Origin: Desulfobacula sp.
GTDB taxonomy: Bacteria > Desulfobacterota > Desulfobacteria > Desulfobacterales > Desulfobacteraceae
Length of the DNA: 7,474 bases
Reading direction: 5' to 3'
NCBI GenBank assembly: GCA_011390085.1
Contig: JAABTB010000100.1
Coordinates: 1-7,474, forward strand
In this document: one piece after another, positions 1-6,482 of the stretch
Numbering within the stretch: position 1 is the stretch's first letter
Layout of the letters: every line of letters begins with the position of its first letter
Position numbers and translations under genes: made by a program
The notes under the pieces: model-generated
The model's database searches: none
Told to the model about the DNA's origin: nothing
What the model saw: only the letters and a program-made list of their open reading frames with translations

Positions 1-242
1 TGGATCAGTTAAGCCGGGAATTTTCCGTGTTTATCTGGTTTTCCATCAAAAGCCACAGGGAAGAAAAACTCTGCGATGACGGATATCCCATCCAGCTTGA
101 AACCTATAAGGATAAATTTGATAAAGCCGTTTTTCTGAACCCTGTCGAAGATAAGATAGAGGCCGTTATTCTAAAGGATGGGGCCCGAACCGATAAGAGT
201 TTCAGGCTTGACTCAGCCACCATGACGGCAATCGAAGAATAG
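1..242 (+). CDS. C-terminal fragment of an unrecognised protein (5' end outside window)
   Basis: The reading frame is open from the left edge (first whole codon at 3) to a TAG stop at 240-242, giving 79 visible residues. A GTG at 27 could be called as a start, but it has no Shine-Dalgarno sequence and the frame continues upstream of it without a stop, so this is more likely the tail of a longer gene. The visible part is soluble, charged and lysine/aspartate rich, alternating short hydrophobic strands with polar stretches (for example KAVFLNP and KIEAVILKDG), which suggests a small beta-rich C-terminal domain. It has no cysteine cluster, membrane segment or motif that I recognise, and no function is proposed. 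It converges with the acyltransferase-hydrolase gene, with a hairpin between them. Confidence 0.6.
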   Translation, partial: DQLSREFSVFIWFSIKSHREEKLCDDGYPIQLETYKDKFDKAVFLNPVEDKIEAVILKDGARTDKSFRLDSATMTAIEE

Positions 243-261
243 TTTTTCAAAAAACCAGCAC

Positions 262-300
262 CCAAGACACCGCAAGGCCATTGGCGTTGCGGTGTCTTGG
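262..300 (-). terminator. Strong intrinsic hairpin between convergent genes
   Basis: A perfect 14-bp inverted repeat (CCAAGACACCGCAA at 262-275, matched by TTGCGGTGTCTTGG at 287-300) encloses an 11-nt loop. On the minus strand the hairpin begins five bases after the TGA stop of the acyltransferase-hydrolase gene. It is followed, after a 7-nt spacer, by a run of six T (complement of A at 249-254). The plus-strand side has no T run, so factor-independent termination is best supported for the minus-strand gene. The hairpin could still act as a weaker terminator or a 3'-end stabiliser for the plus-strand gene ending at 242. The 7-nt gap between stem and T run is longer than ideal. Confidence 0.7.
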
Positions 301-305
301 TCCGA

Positions 306-2468
306 TCAAACCCATTGCCGGATAAAATTTTCAATGGCCTTGTAAATCCGGATAGCCCCCTCTCCTATTAGAATTCCATGCCGGTTATAATCAAAAATAT
401 AACATTCCTTGATTTCTGATCCAAGGTCTTCAAATAATTTGAGGGTGCCCTTGGGATTTACCACCGGGTCTTTTCTGGATTGAACCACTATGACCGGTAT
501 CCGAATGGTTTTTAATTTGGGTTCAATAGCTTCCATGAGTTTCTCCAGTTGGTAAATGCCTGCAATGGGGTTTCGGAAATAATTGATGTGGGGATTTTCA
601 GGATGATTCTCGATAAATTCCTTAACCATGGCTGTTAGGTGCATTTTTTTGATCATGGTATTCCAGGAATTGAAGGTAGAAACAAAATATGAGCCCAGAT
701 CCTGTAACCTCATGGGCGGTGCCGCCGCAAAAACAGCAGCTATACCATCCACCCGGGTGCACAGATCCAGGGCAAGTCCTGCTCCGGTTGAAAATCCGCC
801 GACAATAGTTTTTTCGCAGGAATGGCGCAGTACCACGAAAGCCTCTTCAACAGATTCAATCCATTGTTCGAATTTTGTGCCGGCAAGGTCTTCGGGGGAA
901 GTGCCGTGACCTTTCAGTCTTGGCACATAAACCGTAAATCCGTTTTGGTAAAGATACTGTGCAAAGGCCTTCATCTCTTCCGGGGCCGCCATATATCCAT
1001 GGATCAGCAGGATGCCGGGAGCCTCTTGTTCCTGTTTTTGGAAAATGGGATAACCGATGCCTTTGTCTTTTGATTCCCCTTCTATATAATATTTGTGGTA
1101 ATCCTCTAAAAACTCGGCCTCAATTTTTGCAAGAAGATGGTCTTTGACCATAGACATGATTTCCAGCCGTGTTTTTTGAGCCAGTTTTTTCAAGGCTTCT
1201 TCGACAGCCTTAAGGGGTTCGACTTCATTGGCCATGACCAGAATGGGGTTATCGATCCGGATGGTGTGAAAATCGGAAGGAGTTATAAATTTTTTCTGGT
1301 CTTTAAAAATTTTATTGTCTTTTATCTGTATGACTCCTGTATTTTGTGCCAGGGCAAAAAAACCCTCAAACCGGCTAAACCGGTCATCAGTTAACAGATG
1401 AATCTGGTTTAGAGCCAGATTATCCGATAAAAAACAGATATTCTCGGAAACAAGAAAAGCGATTGCCGCATATACCTTGCATTTGAATTCATAGATTTCA
1501 ATTCCATCTCTCCGATACGGGAAATGCTTGAGGATGCAGGAAAGGATATGATCATAATTGATGCAGGTCATGGCATATACCGAGGCCATATATCGTTCCA
1601 TGATCTGACCGGACAATTCCCTTGAAATCTGCTTTGAGCTGATATCCTCATCAAACCTAATCTTGCGTTTAACCATGAGCATGCTTTCATAATACGGGTT
1701 GTTCAGATATCCTTTCATTTTGATGGGTTCCCCGAAACGGATGGTGATATCTACATCTGAAAACAGCATATTGCCTTCGGTCATCAGTTCATCCATAACT
1801 CTTTTCGAAGGCTCTTTCAAGACGATCCGGGCCATTCGGCTCAGGATATTCTCCCTGGGATTTGCGGGATAATAGGTAATATTGACCGGAACAATGACGG
1901 TTTCCTTTGAAAGGACAGGGTCAATATCCCGAATTTCAAATAATTGCACGAGCCTTTCAAATTCAGGCTCTCCCATGGCTTTCAGTCTTCTTAACCGTTC
2001 ACGGAAAAATTCACATCTCAAAGCGTGGATAGCGGCGCCGGTATGGGGCCTTTTTGCCTCTCCCTCTTCCGTCAGTCTGAACTGATCCTGTTTCACCAGT
2101 TTTTTATTTTTGACCATCATGCCTTCGGGGAAAATGATCCAATGGGCATCCTGGGCCAAGAGGGTTTTTAAAATCAGCTCATCCCGGTGCGGATCCTTTG
2201 TAGAAACCCCTCCAAGGTTGTCTATCAGTCCTTTAAGCATCGGGACATCAAACAATTCCGCCGTTGCCAGAGAAAAAATCTTTTTGTGGGTGAGACTATG
2301 AATATGGTAAGGCAAAAAAATCGTTTCAATCCTTGTGAAATGATTGGCTGTAAATATGACGGAGCCGTCGGGAATATTTTCTTTTCCAAAAATTTTGATA
2401 TGGGCCTTTGAAAACCCGGAAAAGGTTTTCATGGTATAACCGGATAATTCAAATACAAATCTGTTCAT
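306..2468 (-). CDS. Acyltransferase / alpha-beta hydrolase fusion protein
   Basis: This 720-residue two-domain protein probably acts in lipid or acyl-ester metabolism. Residues about 25-250 look like a PlsC/GPAT acyltransferase: an NH(F/T)-type catalytic block at H43, the GGVST block near 86-90, the FPEG acceptor-binding motif at 113-116, and a late IRFGEPI strand. The usual HX4D is here HX4E (H43...E48). Residues about 270-470 are a largely helical linker I do not recognise. Residues about 484-720 are an alpha/beta-hydrolase like monoacylglycerol lipases or carboxylesterases: oxyanion-loop IHG at 489-491, nucleophile GFSTG with S560, acid D667 in SRKDPVV and H697 in NRHG. There is no signal peptide or membrane span, so it is probably cytosolic or peripheral. 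The start at 2468 has an AAAGG-like ribosome site seven bases upstream; a second Met at residue 13 is an alternative start. Substrate is unknown. Confidence 0.85.
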   Translation of the reverse strand: MNRFVFELSGYTMKTFSGFSKAHIKIFGKENIPDGSVIFTANHFTRIETIFLPYHIHSLTHKKIFSLATAELFDVPMLKGLIDNLGGVSTKDPHRDELILKTLLAQDAHWIIFPEGMMVKNKKLVKQDQFRLTEEGEAKRPHTGAAIHALRCEFFRERLRRLKAMGEPEFERLVQLFEIRDIDPVLSKETVIVPVNITYYPANPRENILSRMARIVLKEPSKRVMDELMTEGNMLFSDVDITIRFGEPIKMKGYLNNPYYESMLMVKRKIRFDEDISSKQISRELSGQIMERYMASVYAMTCINYDHILSCILKHFPYRRDGIEIYEFKCKVYAAIAFLVSENICFLSDNLALNQIHLLTDDRFSRFEGFFALAQNTGVIQIKDNKIFKDQKKFITPSDFHTIRIDNPILVMANEVEPLKAVEEALKKLAQKTRLEIMSMVKDHLLAKIEAEFLEDYHKYYIEGESKDKGIGYPIFQKQEQEAPGILLIHGYMAAPEEMKAFAQYLYQNGFTVYVPRLKGHGTSPEDLAGTKFEQWIESVEEAFVVLRHSCEKTIVGGFSTGAGLALDLCTRVDGIAAVFAAAPPMRLQDLGSYFVSTFNSWNTMIKKMHLTAMVKEFIENHPENPHINYFRNPIAGIYQLEKLMEAIEPKLKTIRIPVIVVQSRKDPVVNPKGTLKLFEDLGSEIKECYIFDYNRHGILIGEGAIRIYKAIENFIRQWV

Positions 2469-2506
2469 GGATTTGCCTTTAAAACAGGATTGTTAATCAA
2501 TGGAAC

Positions 2507-2534
2507 TTATTATATAACAAAATAATGCTATAAT
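2507..2534 (+). promoter_or_regulatory. Extended -10 promoter candidate for the NIL-mnmA-mtaB operon
   Basis: TGCTATAAT at 2526-2534 is a perfect extended -10 (TGn plus TATAAT). A poor -35, TTATTA at 2507-2512, lies 16 bp upstream, but extended -10 promoters tolerate a weak -35. Transcription would begin near 2541 and leave a leader of about 73 nt before the GTG at 2614. It overlaps the region where the divergent minus-strand promoter is expected, so the two may compete. Confidence 0.5.
2509..2514 (-). promoter_or_regulatory. Candidate -10 element for the acyltransferase-hydrolase gene
   Basis: On the minus strand these bases read TATAAT, a perfect sigma-70 -10 hexamer. It lies about 40 bases upstream of the ATG at 2468 and would give a short leader of roughly 34 nt. 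No good -35 box is visible at 16-18 bp, so activity would depend on the AT-rich context or an activator. It sits only 14 bp from the plus-strand -10 at 2529-2534. Sequence match only. Confidence 0.35.
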
Positions 2535-2602
2535 ATGGGTTGATCTTGCAAAGAATAAACCTTAATGTCAATTCTTTGTTAAAGAAATTCTGATCTAAAA
2601 CC

Positions 2603-2607
2603 GGAGG
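2603..2607 (+). promoter_or_regulatory. Ribosome binding site that fixes a GTG start
   Basis: GGAGG lies six bases before the GTG at 2614 and is the strongest Shine-Dalgarno sequence in the operon. It supports the GTG as the true start of the NIL ferredoxin: the first internal ATG (residue 46) would remove most of the NIL domain. The next two genes lack a comparable site and overlap the gene before them, so this site may set translation for the first three genes. Confidence 0.75.
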
Positions 2608-2613
2608 TTTGAC

Positions 2614-3045
2614 GTGTATTCAAAAATCGTTATACTCACTTTTCCAAGAGAAGTTGCACAGAAAGCACTGGTCTGTCAATTGACCCGGAAATATGACCTT
2701 TTGTTCAATATCCTGAGTGCCAAAATATCCAATAAAAAAGAAGGGTATATGGTTCTGGAGATATCCTCTGTTTCAAGGGCGGCTTTTAATAAGGGGGTCA
2801 ATTTTTTAAAGGAACAGGGCGTTTCCGTCTCAAGCCCGGAACACCGGATTTATAAGGATGAAGAGATCTGCACCCATTGCGGCGCCTGCACGGCGGTCTG
2901 CCCCACCGAGGCCCTGTATATCAAGCGGCCCCAGATGGAAGTCATTTTTGATCAGGAAAAATGCAGTGTGTGCGAGCTTTGTGTGGTGACCTGTCCGACC
3001 CGGGCCATGGGCCTTTTTTCCGCAGAAACCCAAGATGTTGCCTGA
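2614..3045 (+). CDS. NIL-domain 2[4Fe-4S] ferredoxin, candidate sulfur/electron partner of MnmA
   Basis: A 143-residue cytosolic protein. Residues about 3-76 match a NIL domain (a ferredoxin-like fold, also found at the C-terminus of MetN-type ABC ATPases), with FPREVAQK, LTRKYDLLFNIL and GYMVLEI stretches. Residues 82-135 are a bacterial dicluster ferredoxin: C86-C89-C92-C96P and C117-C120-C123-C127P, the normal spacing for two [4Fe-4S] clusters. C21 is an extra cysteine inside the NIL domain. Stand-alone NIL-ferredoxins occur in methanogens and sulfate reducers, and in methanogens one has been linked to sulfide-dependent homocysteine formation; that link is family knowledge. Here the stop codon overlaps the mnmA start by one base (TGATG), which argues for co-translation and a role near tRNA thiolation. 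A general electron carrier is the alternative. No ABC transporter genes are adjacent. Confidence 0.88.
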   Translation: MYSKIVILTFPREVAQKALVCQLTRKYDLLFNILSAKISNKKEGYMVLEISSVSRAAFNKGVNFLKEQGVSVSSPEHRIYKDEEICTHCGACTAVCPTEALYIKRPQMEVIFDQEKCSVCELCVVTCPTRAMGLFSAETQDVA

Positions 3046-4088
3046 TGAGCCCTCCTGTCGTCGCCATTGCATTAAGTGGAGGAATTGATTCCCTTGTTTC
3101 CGGATACCTTTTAAAACAAAAATACAACCATGTCTTCGGTCTTCATTTTCGAACCGGTTATGAAAAAGACCCCATTGATTCGTCTTTGCTCGAAGACCAA
3201 CTGGGATTTCCCGTCTTCTGTATTGATTTGTCCCAGGCCTTTGAAGAGAAAGTGGTTTCCTATTTTATCCGGACCTATCTGGAAGGAAAGACACCCAACC
3301 CCTGCATTGTCTGCAATCGGGAAATCAAATTCAAGGAACTCATGATCCGGGCCCGGCAAATGGGAGCCGATGTGATTGCCACGGGCCACTATGCTGCAGC
3401 CGTCAATTCTTTTTCCTCTCCTGAAAAAAATACGGATCGGGCCTATCTTGAGAAAGCAAAGGATAGTGCAAAGGACCAGAGCTATTTTCTTTCCATGTTA
3501 ACCTGCAGCCAGCTTGAAAGAATTATTTTCCCCCTGGCCGAAATGAAGAAAGAGGAGATCAAAGCCTTTGCCAAAGCCAAAGGAATCAGGCCGCTTCACC
3601 CTGGGGAAAGTCAGGATATCTGTTTTATTCATGACAATGATGTTTCAAAATTTATCCTGGAAAAACAAAATATAAAATCCGAACCGGGCAATATTGTGGA
3701 TATGGACGGCAAAATCGTGGGGCGCCACAGCGGCCTTCATCAGTTTACCGTCGGCCAGCGCAAAGGCATCAATTCCCCTGCCCGTGAAGCCTATTATGTG
3801 AAGCGGATTGATATGGCAGCCAATACCCTGGAAGTGTGTTTTAAAAAAGAGCTGTCCACAAAACGCTTTCAGGTGAAAGAGATCAACTGGAATGATGAAG
3901 ATCAAGGGACGGTCCCGGATATCATGACAAAAATTCGGTACAGCCATAAGGGAGCCTTGTCCACACTGATGATGAAGGGACCTTCGGGAGAGGTGGTGTT
4001 CGATGAAGCTCAGAACGCCGTAACTCCCGGACAGGCGGCTGTGTTTTATCGAGGGGCCCGGGTGCTGGGGGCCGGCATCATTCAATGA
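3045..4088 (+). CDS. mnmA: tRNA-specific 2-thiouridylase MnmA, CxxC...C type
   Basis: A 347-residue enzyme that adenylates U34 of the Lys, Glu and Gln tRNA wobble position with ATP and replaces oxygen with sulfur (s2U34). The PP-loop SGGIDS is at residues 11-16, TPNPCIVCN at 83-91, ATGHY at 112-116, KDQSYFL at 143-149, the second catalytic Cys C193 in SQDICFI, TVGQRKG in the central domain, and a C-terminal beta-barrel ending in AVFYRGARVLGAGII. Where E. coli MnmA has Asp99 this protein has C87, giving C87-C90-C193, the set associated with [4Fe-4S]-dependent members. The region between the PP-loop and the CxxC looks shorter than in E. coli. The ATG at 3045 is chosen because it immediately precedes the PP-loop strand and forms TGATG with the preceding stop; the in-frame ATG at 2961 would add 28 unrelated residues. 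No clear Shine-Dalgarno is seen, so translation is probably coupled. Confidence 0.93.
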   Translation: MSPPVVAIALSGGIDSLVSGYLLKQKYNHVFGLHFRTGYEKDPIDSSLLEDQLGFPVFCIDLSQAFEEKVVSYFIRTYLEGKTPNPCIVCNREIKFKELMIRARQMGADVIATGHYAAAVNSFSSPEKNTDRAYLEKAKDSAKDQSYFLSMLTCSQLERIIFPLAEMKKEEIKAFAKAKGIRPLHPGESQDICFIHDNDVSKFILEKQNIKSEPGNIVDMDGKIVGRHSGLHQFTVGQRKGINSPAREAYYVKRIDMAANTLEVCFKKELSTKRFQVKEINWNDEDQGTVPDIMTKIRYSHKGALSTLMMKGPSGEVVFDEAQNAVTPGQAAVFYRGARVLGAGIIQ

Positions 4089-5392
4089 AAACATTTTTTA
4101 TTCAAACTCTTGGCTGCAAGGTCAATCAATATGAAAGCGACGGCATTGCATCCGGTCTTGAGGAAAGAGGATGGACCAAAGGCGAAAAAAATGCCGACGT
4201 GGTCATTGTCAACACCTGCGCCGTCACGTCAAAGGCTGCCATGCAATCCAGGCAGGCCATCCGGAGACTCATCCGGGAAAACCCGGACGCAAAAGTCATT
4301 GTGACGGGTTGCCATGCCCAGACAGACCCGGATGCCATAACAAAAATCGACCAAATCGACCACCTTGTCTGTCATAAAGATAAGATCAAAATCGCCGATT
4401 ACCTTGGGTCAAAAGGTGATGACCCATTTTCTTTGAGATTCAAAAAAATCGACCGCACTGAATCGAATCCATTTAATGGGTTTCACCATGCCGTTAAGGG
4501 AGATATGACCCGGGCCTATCTGAAAATACAGGACGGCTGTAATGCATTCTGCACGTATTGCATTGTTCCCCATGCCCGGGGAGCTTCGGTGAGCATGCCG
4601 GAAACCGATGTTCTCCGGCATTTAAGAGAATTGGGAGCCTCAGGGGTCAACGAAGTCATTCTAACAGGTATCCATGCCGGTATGTACGGACTTGATTTCA
4701 AGGAAAAATCCTCCCTTCTGGACCTTCTGACCCGGATCGACCGGGAACGGCCTGTTTACAGGCTTCGGCTCAGTTCCATCGAACCCTGCGAAATTAATGA
4801 AGGGATCATCCGTCTGGCAAGGCCCGGCCATATTTTATGCGACCATTTCCATATCCCGTTGCAATCAGGGGATGATGATATTTTAAAAAAAATGAAACGG
4901 CCCTATGATAGGTTCTTTTTTAAAGATATGGTTCAGATGATCCATGAGATCCTTCCCTTTGCCGGAATCGGTGTCGATACCCTCATCGGATTTCCGTCGG
5001 AAACCGACAGGCAGTTTGAAAACACCTATGAATTAATCGAAAGCCTTCCCATATCCTATCTTCACGTATTTCCCTTTTCCGCCCGGAAAGGAACCCCTGC
5101 CTATCATTTCGATCCAAAAATCGATGAAAAAACCATCAAAGACAGGTGTTCAAAGATGCGCACCTTGGATAAAACAAAACGACAAATTTTCATTGACCGC
5201 AATCTGAATCAAAAACAGGAAGGACTTGTGCAGAATAAGCCGGATAAAAAAACCGGCATGCTGAAGGCCATTACCTCCAATTACCTCACTGTCCTTCTGA
5301 AGGGCGGACCTGAACTTTGCGGAAAAATTCTTGATCTTGTCCCTGAACAATGGGATAAAGACCTGATCATTAAAGGAAGGATATCAGAATAG
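4085..5392 (+). CDS. mtaB: tRNA (t6A37) methylthiotransferase MtaB
   Basis: A 435-residue radical-SAM methylthiotransferase that converts t6A37 to ms2t6A37 in ANN-decoding tRNAs. The N-terminal UPF0004 domain carries the auxiliary [4Fe-4S] ligands C11 (TLGCKVNQYES, typical of MtaB rather than MiaB), C45 (VNTCAVT) and C76 (VTGCHAQ). The radical-SAM cluster is C152-C156-C159 (CxxxCxxC in DGCNAFCTYCIVPHARG). Further family blocks are RLSSIEP, HIPLQSGDD, the VDTLIGFPSE segment and the HVFPFSARKGTPA segment. The C-terminal 60-70 residues are in the position of a TRAM RNA-binding domain. Length is normal. ATGA at 4085-4088 joins it to mnmA, so translation is probably coupled. Both enzymes modify the anticodon loop with sulfur, and both depend on Fe-S or sulfide supply. 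I see no missing catalytic residue. Confidence 0.94.
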   Translation: MKTFFIQTLGCKVNQYESDGIASGLEERGWTKGEKNADVVIVNTCAVTSKAAMQSRQAIRRLIRENPDAKVIVTGCHAQTDPDAITKIDQIDHLVCHKDKIKIADYLGSKGDDPFSLRFKKIDRTESNPFNGFHHAVKGDMTRAYLKIQDGCNAFCTYCIVPHARGASVSMPETDVLRHLRELGASGVNEVILTGIHAGMYGLDFKEKSSLLDLLTRIDRERPVYRLRLSSIEPCEINEGIIRLARPGHILCDHFHIPLQSGDDDILKKMKRPYDRFFFKDMVQMIHEILPFAGIGVDTLIGFPSETDRQFENTYELIESLPISYLHVFPFSARKGTPAYHFDPKIDEKTIKDRCSKMRTLDKTKRQIFIDRNLNQKQEGLVQNKPDKKTGMLKAITSNYLTVLLKGGPELCGKILDLVPEQWDKDLIIKGRISE

Positions 5393-5417
5393 ATCACAAA
5401 AGACTGGAGACCACACC

Positions 5418-6482
5418 ATGGAAAATGTTTATAAAAAACTGGCAGGCCATCTTGACCGGACCCCCAGCGGATTTCCCGAAACCGAATCCGGGGTTGAACT
5501 CAGAATTCTAAAACAGCTCTTTACACAGGAGGAGGCAGAGCTTACCCTTTCCCTTGTGATGATGCCCGAACCTGTTGAAGCCATCGCCAAACGGGCAAAC
5601 AGAGATCCCAAGGAAATTAAACCCACGCTCATTGAGATGGGGAAAAAAGGGGTCATTATCCATGTCCGGAAAGATGGGGCCGACAGTTTTATGCTGCTTC
5701 AATTTGTGGTGGGTATCTGGGAATACCAGGTCAACCGGCTGACCAAGGAACTGATCCAGGATTTTAATGAATATGTGCCCCATCTCATCAAAAGTCAGTA
5801 CAAAAATACGACCCAGCAGCTCAGGGTTGTTCCGGTGGCCAAGGCCGTGAACACCGAACTCAATATCATGGATTATGAACAGGTGGAGAATATTATCCGG
5901 TCCCAGTCCAAAATCCTGGTTGCCCCCTGCATCTGCAGAAAAGAGCACAGTATCATGGGCAAGGGATGTGACAAGCTCAGTGAGACCTGTCTGGTTTTCG
6001 GGGGCGGGGCCTATATTTACGAAAGCCGGGGCATCGGCAAAACCATCACTCAGGACGAAGCCCTGGAAATCGTCCGGCAAGGGGTGAAGCAGGGGCTGGT
6101 CCCCCAGCCGTCCAATGCCAAAAAACCCATGAATATCTGCCTTTGCTGCGACTGCTGCTGTCAAATCCTGAAAAATATAAAAGACTTTGAGGCACCGGCC
6201 AAAATTGTCAGCTCCAATTTCCAGGCCCGGGTCAATCCGGATGCATGCACCGGATGCCAGGCCTGCGAAGAGATCTGTCCCATGGATGCCATTCTGGTGG
6301 ATGCAGAGGAAACCGTTGCACACGTTAATCTTGACCGATGCATTGGTTGCGGATTATGCGTTACCGTCTGTGAATTTGATGCCGTGGCATTGAAGGATAA
6401 GGAGGCCGGAGAACGAATCGAACCCCCTGCCAACCTTGTTGAAACCTATATGAAAATTGCCCGGGAAAAAGGGCTGTTTTAA
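5418..6482 (+). CDS. Cysteine-rich 2[4Fe-4S] protein with N-terminal winged-helix-like domain
   Basis: A 354-residue soluble protein of unknown function; similar proteins are, as I recall, common in sulfate reducers and usually named only 4Fe-4S binding protein. Residues about 25-95 resemble a winged helix (helices around PVEAIAKRAN and PKEIKPTLIEMG, then a KKGVIIHV wing). Residues about 165-250 carry ten cysteines outside any standard ferredoxin motif: C171, C173, C184, C191 and the cluster CLCCDCCC at 241-248. Residues 270-325 hold a dicluster ferredoxin: C277-C280-C283-C287P and C308-C311-C314-C318, the second without the usual following Pro. GGAG at 5406-5409 lies eight bases before the ATG. 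It starts 25 nt after mtaB on the same strand, so it is probably the last gene of the operon. A redox-sensing or electron-delivery role would fit, but no reaction can be assigned. Confidence 0.85.
   Translation: MENVYKKLAGHLDRTPSGFPETESGVELRILKQLFTQEEAELTLSLVMMPEPVEAIAKRANRDPKEIKPTLIEMGKKGVIIHVRKDGADSFMLLQFVVGIWEYQVNRLTKELIQDFNEYVPHLIKSQYKNTTQQLRVVPVAKAVNTELNIMDYEQVENIIRSQSKILVAPCICRKEHSIMGKGCDKLSETCLVFGGGAYIYESRGIGKTITQDEALEIVRQGVKQGLVPQPSNAKKPMNICLCCDCCCQILKNIKDFEAPAKIVSSNFQARVNPDACTGCQACEEICPMDAILVDAEETVAHVNLDRCIGCGLCVTVCEFDAVALKDKEAGERIEPPANLVETYMKIAREKGLF

Noticed and set aside
135..150. CTGAACCCTGTCGAAG resembles part of a widespread bacterial intergenic repeat (TTCGACAGG...TCAG).
   Set aside because: It lies inside an open coding frame, occurs once in the window and has no inverted partner, so chance similarity is more likely.
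2540..2568. TTGATC-N17-TAATGT as an alternative promoter for the NIL operon.
   Set aside because: Its -10 matches consensus poorly (3 of 6); the extended -10 at 2526-2534 is better.
2961..3044. Longer start for mnmA at the in-frame ATG 2961, adding 28 residues.
   Set aside because: The extension lies entirely over the ferredoxin's second cluster codons in another frame and has no MnmA-like sequence; the ATG at 3045 precedes the PP-loop strand and overlaps the stop.
2830..3127. Short minus-strand frames over the NIL ferredoxin/mnmA junction.
   Set aside because: They are shadows opposite the Cys-rich codons, without ribosome sites or motifs.
3645..4094. A 149-codon minus-strand frame over the 3' half of mnmA.
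   Set aside because: It is a shadow of the mnmA coding sequence with no start signal and no family resemblance.
5508..6323. A 271-codon open frame on the minus strand opposite the cysteine-rich ferredoxin.
   Set aside because: It is fully antisense to a well-supported gene with conserved motifs, has no recognisable domain or ribosome site, and its Gly/Phe/His-rich content reflects the complement of the coding strand.
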